Shown: positions 60,050 to 64,000 of the stretch, piece after piece | How the letters are laid out: every line of letters starts with the position of its first letter | Position numbering within the stretch: the stretch's first letter is position 1 | NCBI GenBank assembly: GCA_019055375.1 | Contig: JAHQIW010007140.1 | Location: forward strand, 62,001 to 126,000 | DNA length: 64,000 bases | Direction: 5' to 3' | DNA from: Parelaphostrongylus tenuis | Taxonomy: Eukaryota > Nematoda > Chromadorea > Rhabditida > Metastrongylidae | Program-made: the position numbers and the translations under genes | The notes under the pieces: model-generated | What the model saw: the letters and a program-made list of their open reading frames with translations, nothing else | Told to the model about the DNA's origin: nothing | Database searches by the model: none

Positions 60050-60380
60050 GTGCCTCCCCCCCCCCCCCCTCCTTTCCGCTTTCCCGAGAGATCCGCTCTC
60101 GACTGGGAGACGAACGACCGCAGGTTCGCCGGCGAGGGACAACGCCTTTTATCTGGAACATTCGACGACGACGACGACGACGACACCGCGGGCGGCGACG
60201 TTGGCGACGACAGCGACCGCGGCCGCAGCGGCCCTCCGGTGTCTGCGTCTCTCCGAAAATGAACGCGGATGCGCACGTTCTCGCATTGCAGCCGCCGCCG
60301 CCACCACCCGACGACCACCCGTCGCGACGCCCGCGCGCACGCGGCCAGCCGGTTCGGTGCATCATCGATTTTTATGGCGT
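60050..60380. other. GC-rich tract with C14 run and GAC/CGC repeats
   Basis: A run of 14 C (60056-60069), a (GAC)n stretch at 60162-60184 and CpG-dense sequence to about 60370 stand out against AT-rich flanks. Long open frames exist on both strands, but the longest - strand one (60462-59881) has no ATG, so no gene is called. It could be a promoter or leader of an unseen gene. Confidence 0.6.
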
Positions 60381-60494
60381 TGGTCGGTCGGTCGGTCGTC
60401 GCACAATAGTCGTTAGGGGACTGTCCCACTGAGTCGCGATACGATGGGGGTTTGTCAGCCAATTGGGAGCCCAGTTACTGAAGTAGGGAAAAGT

Positions 60495-60710
60495 CTTTGA
60501 CCCCTAGAGGTAGTACTAACCCGCGGGGTCACTGTCGTTACGGGGTTGAGGCCTAAAGTAGGAAGGAATTTTTGACATCGCTAGTATAAATCATTAAGGT
60601 TACCGTCGCTACTAAGTTGAGGCTCGAAGGAAGGAGGCAATCGTTGACCCTCGGTGGTAGTATTGACCCTTAGAATCACCGTTGCTGTTGGGTTGAAGTA
60701 GATCTATGAT
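60495..60710. repeat. Minisatellite, about three 75-bp units
   Basis: Units share (TTGACCC)CTAGAGGTAGTACTAACCC...TCACTGTCGTTACGGGGTTGAGGCC, then TTACCGTCGCTACTAAGTTGAGGCTCGAAGG, then TCACCGTTGCTGTTGGGTTGAAG. Confidence 0.75.
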
Positions 60711-60844
60711 ACCTTGATTCGAAATAAACCCTTAGAATAGCATAAATTACCCTCAAAAATCCAAATCACCTCCTTTTAACCCCTTAAATATTTAACATAT
60801 TGGTGGGGTTTTGACGAATTTTGAAATGGATGTAGGTTTTTTTC

Positions 60845-61068
60845 TGTTTTTTTTTTCAGGGATTGCCGCCTTACAACAGACTTCTGCCGGTTGGATCTAA
60901 AGGGGGCTTTTTGGTGTCCATAATCTTTTCAAAGTTTTTTTTTTCCCTACAGGTGGCTTTTGCCGCTTAAGTCCAATGGGGTTTTGGTGTTTGTAATGTT
61001 TCCAAGGGTTTTTCCTCCGTACAGGAGGTTCTACCGGTGGGTCAAAGGGGGTTTTCAGGTTTCCTGCT
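60845..61068. repeat. Minisatellite, about three 75-bp units
   Basis: Units run T-run, (C/A)AGG, CTTCTGCCGG or TTTTGCCGC or TTCTACCGG, then AAAGGGGG(C/T)TTTT and TGTCCATAATCTTTTC or TGTTTGTAATGTTTCC. Confidence 0.7.
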
Positions 61069-61568
61069 TATGGAGGTTTTTGGCTTAGAGAGTCATCTAA
61101 TCCTTGCTCTCTGCTCAGCACCACCTTTTTTTCGAATAAAACAAATATTGATGGTGATAGAAGGAAAAATGGCAGCGTTCAATCACTCACCAGACAAACC
61201 ATCTTCCGTTTCAAAGAAGAACATTTCCTCGATCGATTCTGAATTGTTGGTATGCACTCCGACAGTATGTTATTGATCGATTGATTGATTGATGATGAGG
61301 CAGATCGATGTGCTTCTGCGAGAACGCAGTGACGATGATGAAACGCTGTCAAGATGTATAGGAATATCTTTACCGGAATGAACCTGAAATCGCTCGATCT
61401 TCAACGATCATCACAGAAAATAGAATGGATTGAACAATCATCAGGTAAAGGACTGGAGACAAAATTCACGTTCAATGACGAAATACGAGCGAAAAGATTA
61501 GTCCAAATATGGAATAAAGGGCGATGATGATTCAAATTTGATTATGCATGGGCAGAGAACAATGGAGA

Positions 61569-61748
61569 TTAAGCCAGTTGATCGACAAGAGCGGTGGTCG
61601 ATGTCCAAGGGTCATCGTCATCAAGTCGTCGACCGACGTATGACGGCAGAAACGGCGCCCTAATGCCAAAATGAAATCGCGCGGCGATCGATAATCGAGG
61701 ATAGAACAGCTGGGCGGCGATCAATACGATCAATACATGCGACTCCAT
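61569..61748 (-). CDS. Candidate peptide precursor with signal peptide
   Basis: A 59-codon ORF from ATG at 61748 begins MESHVLIVLIAAQLFYPRLSIA, a plausible signal peptide. Then comes RFHFGIRAPFLPSYVGRR, where Gly-Arg-Arg would be an amidation and cleavage site, and an acidic tail (LDDDDPW). It starts 80 nt after the end of the preceding candidate on the same strand, with an acceptor-like TTTTTTTCGCTGCGTAG at 61762, so an operon-like pair is possible. No known peptide family is recognised. Confidence 0.35.
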   Translation of the reverse strand: MESHVLIVLIAAQLFYPRLSIAARFHFGIRAPFLPSYVGRRLDDDDPWTSTTALVDQLA

Positions 61749-61827
61749 CAGTTGATGCACACTACGCAGCGAAAAAAACCACTAACGTGGTAGAGCTGAG
61801 AAGCAATACGGAGAATCATTGCTGCTG

Positions 61828-62130
61828 CTATGTCGATCGGTCGTGATCTCGTTTATTACGACGAATTGCACACATTTGCGCACACTGTCGACAGTACCGT
61901 ATCCTCCTTGGGTCCATAGAGCTTCGGTACTGCTTAGAATTGAGGTCCAAAAGGCAGCGGTCCTGTACGAGCCATACAGAGCAGGCCACATCAGCTACTG
62001 ATCGGTGGTGTAACGGCCGTGATTCGTTGGCTTCCAGGCCGCTATCTTCCGTTTGCAAACAATTTTCGCTAGAGCAACTCGACCAAACGTAGCAGACAGT
62101 TGTGACTATTTTGAACGATACACGCTTCAT
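61828..62130 (-). CDS. Candidate cysteine-rich small protein
   Basis: A 100-codon ORF begins at ATG ten bases after a strong acceptor (TTTTTTTCTTCTCAG at 62141). The first 20 residues are weakly signal-like (MKRVSFKIVTTVCYVW). The C-terminal half is rich in Cys and basic residues: a CSVWLVQDRC segment, then YCRQCAQMC, with eight cysteines overall. Codon choice looks coding. The frame also continues upstream of the acceptor into a family B repeat, which I exclude. The family is unknown; a further upstream exon is possible. Confidence 0.35.
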   Translation of the reverse strand: MKRVSFKIVTTVCYVWSSCSSENCLQTEDSGLEANESRPLHHRSVADVACSVWLVQDRCLLDLNSKQYRSSMDPRRIRYCRQCAQMCAIRRNKRDHDRST

Positions 62131-62192
62131 ATGAGGACAACTGAGAAGAAAAAAAGTGGAAAATTTATCGTCTAGAACAATAGAGTTAAAAA

Positions 62193-62300
62193 TCAGTGGT
62201 GGAGTGGTTAGCACGCGCCCGCAGAAAGAGTTAGACGCGGGTTCGACTCCGGCTCGTTTCGAAGTTTTGCATATCATTCAACATTCTCGGATATATCGTC
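62193..62300 (+). repeat. Family B tRNA-like element
   Basis: GTGGAGTGGTTAGCACGCGC (A box) and GCGGGTTCGACTCCGGC (B box), followed by the family tail AAGTTTTGCATATCATTCAAC. It lies just upstream of the cysteine-rich candidate. Confidence 0.7.
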
Positions 62301-63351
62301 GTAATATCACACTACCGCTAATGAAGCAATAAAATAAGAACTCTTGCAGATCAGAAATCAACATTCACCAGGAAAAAACATAATCGTTGAGCAGGATGTA
62401 ACCGTTTTAGGATAAAATGATCGGAAGAGTTTAGATTGCAAAGCTGGGAATGGTGTGTCATGTGTGGGTGCTTAATCAACAGTGGCAGAACAAACAAAGG
62501 ATTTTCAAACCCACATGACCGATCAACGGAACAGCGGCCGGCTGGGACATCAAGCACCATCGTAGATAGCGTTGTAGAGAAGAGCTAGCTACCTTTTATC
62601 AGAGTGATGAGGAAACTGGTAAGCGTCGGAGTCAATCAATAATTGTTTTGATGCAAAATATTCAATTCACGATGGCTCTGATGCCTAAGGAGATGTCGCA
62701 TTCCTCAGAAGAGCCACAAACGGTCACAATGATGGCGGCGGAATCGCATGACTGAGTATCAAATCTGTCTACAACCCCCTACATGAAACGAACACTCACC
62801 GTGGCTAATGTCCATTTGAAAAGCGATGTTCGAGACCACCAACGTAGACGGTGATTGGAAAAGAAGCGAGACCCGCCCCGATCAAAAACCAATCTGAGAC
62901 ACGTACGGCCATCGACTCCGGCTAGCTCACGTGTTGTTGTTCGACACGATGCTCAGAGATCATTTTAGGGTGGCTTGGGAACGATCGTGTTGTTGATTGG
63001 AATCGTTGTCGACAGAGAAAGGACGGACACTTTAGTGCAGGCGGATGTGTCCGTCCCCCTTTTATACGATGTAAATAGTTGATAATGCTATTTCAGGATT
63101 GCGTAACGTGATCAATGTCCTATTCCGGAGCACGCTGATCATGTATTGTTATTTTGTTTCGTGGACACGGTAGATGATGACGACGCATAGATAGGCGTAT
63201 GAGGGCAATTTCATCATCTAACATCAGCTTATGCAACGCACACGCAAGCATTCGTGAATGATAATGTGCGATATTTCGCTATGTTGATGTGCCTTAAAAG
63301 TTTCCTCAGGCGCAGTGATTATATGTGATGTGGTAAGAACGACTCACATGG

Positions 63352-63580
63352 TCGTTGGTGAGCATCACGCGCTCCGCGCTCAACAAGCCTCCAGTCTTCT
63401 CCAGTGTAGACAAATTGGAACCAGATTTGTTTGGGGGATAGCAGCACTGATGCATCACGGTAAGCCCTTGCAAGTCATTCTATATATACGATGAGCATTC
63501 AATTACCTTCAACGATGCTTGATGAAGTCGGATGTATGGCGCATCTATCAGGAATTAATCACCGCCGACGGCTTATCCTC
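63352..63580 (+). repeat. Family A SINE, degenerate
   Basis: Recognised by TTGGAACCAGATTTGTTTGG, GGATAGCAGCACTGATGC, and the tail ATGGCGCATCTATCAGGAATTAATCACCGCCGA. Confidence 0.55.
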
Positions 63581-64000
63581 CTTATCCTTTCAAGAGTTTA
63601 CATGGAGTTGTTAATAGGAAGCCCTTATTGTGGTAAATCCTTTGCTGTTTTCAGCTTCTTCAAAACCGCAGTGTTTCGAATCAAATGTCCACAACTGTTA
63701 ATTGTGTCGTTTGAATTCATTAGAGTGGAACGTCATACGAAAATTTAAATACATTTAAAAGTTACTGATAAAGATCTCGTCTGAGCTCATAAATACAATA
63801 AAACATTAATTATTCGGGCAGGATAGAATGAAAGTCGATTTTCGAATTAAAAAACTTTTCTAGTAATTCGCTGTTTTCTCAAAAAGCACTTGCGAGGTTG
63901 TCATTATAAGACGTAGAAGCGTGAAAAGGTCAAGTTGTCTGCAATCTTCTCAGCTAAATACCTTCGTAATGCCAAGCGAAAATCCATTGAAAACAAATGC

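Noticed and set aside
59881..60462. 193-codon - strand open frame in GC-rich DNA
   Set aside because: It starts at TTG and has no internal Met. The opposite strand also has long open frames, as expected from GC-rich trinucleotide repeats.
62193..62300. Possible working tRNA gene
   Set aside because: A- and B-box-like motifs are present but cloverleaf pairing is poor and the same sequence with the same tail recurs as family B.

Overview
This is AT-rich, repeat-laden eukaryotic DNA and looks like a parasitic clade V (strongylid, hookworm-like) nematode. Reasons: many short introns (47-70 nt) with TTTTCAG-type acceptors, internally deleted mariner elements, an RTE-type non-LTR retrotransposon tail, many tRNA-derived SINE-like copies, and two genes of nematode type. 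There are no bacterial operons, CRISPR arrays or rRNA. The species call is an inference.

Two multi-exon genes can be assembled exon by exon with matching splice phases. (1) On the + strand, 23213-42476, a Cys-loop ligand-gated ion channel subunit in 12 exons: signal peptide, extracellular domain, Cys-loop, four membrane helices and a 32-nt cytoplasmic-loop micro-exon. It is interrupted by a 9.2-kb intron and carries an apparent one-base deletion at the start of M2. (2) On the - strand, 54828-46695, a MAP-kinase-interacting kinase (MNK, eIF4E kinase) in 13 exons, with the MNK-specific DLD motif and zinc-binding insert, a 57-nt in-frame intron inside the catalytic loop, and two possible C-termini.

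Smaller, less certain candidates: a two-exon 94-aa gene at 21858-22201 (+), a signal-peptide ORF at 2624-2809 (-), and two closely spaced short secreted-type ORFs at 61828-62130 and 61569-61748 (-).

The rest is mobile and repeat DNA. Three mariner elements have matching TIRs and TA duplications (6595-7142, 9003-9972, 55986-56959), and there is a mariner fragment near 50.8 kb. Family A is a tRNA-derived SINE of about 290 bp (at least nine copies). Family B is a shorter tRNA-like element of about 110 bp, several copies of which are fused head-to-head into near-perfect palindromes. Long foldback (hairpin) elements occur in at least two families, one of them split by the mariner at 9 kb. There are also minisatellites at 55.2 kb, 60.5 kb and 60.9 kb and a TAA microsatellite at 35.2 kb.

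Layout: 1-21.8 kb repeats and intergenic DNA; 21.8-42.5 kb small gene candidate then the channel; 42.5-46.7 kb intergenic; 46.7-54.8 kb MNK; 54.8-55.2 kb GC-rich MNK leader; 55.2-64 kb repeats, GC-rich tracts and two short ORF candidates.
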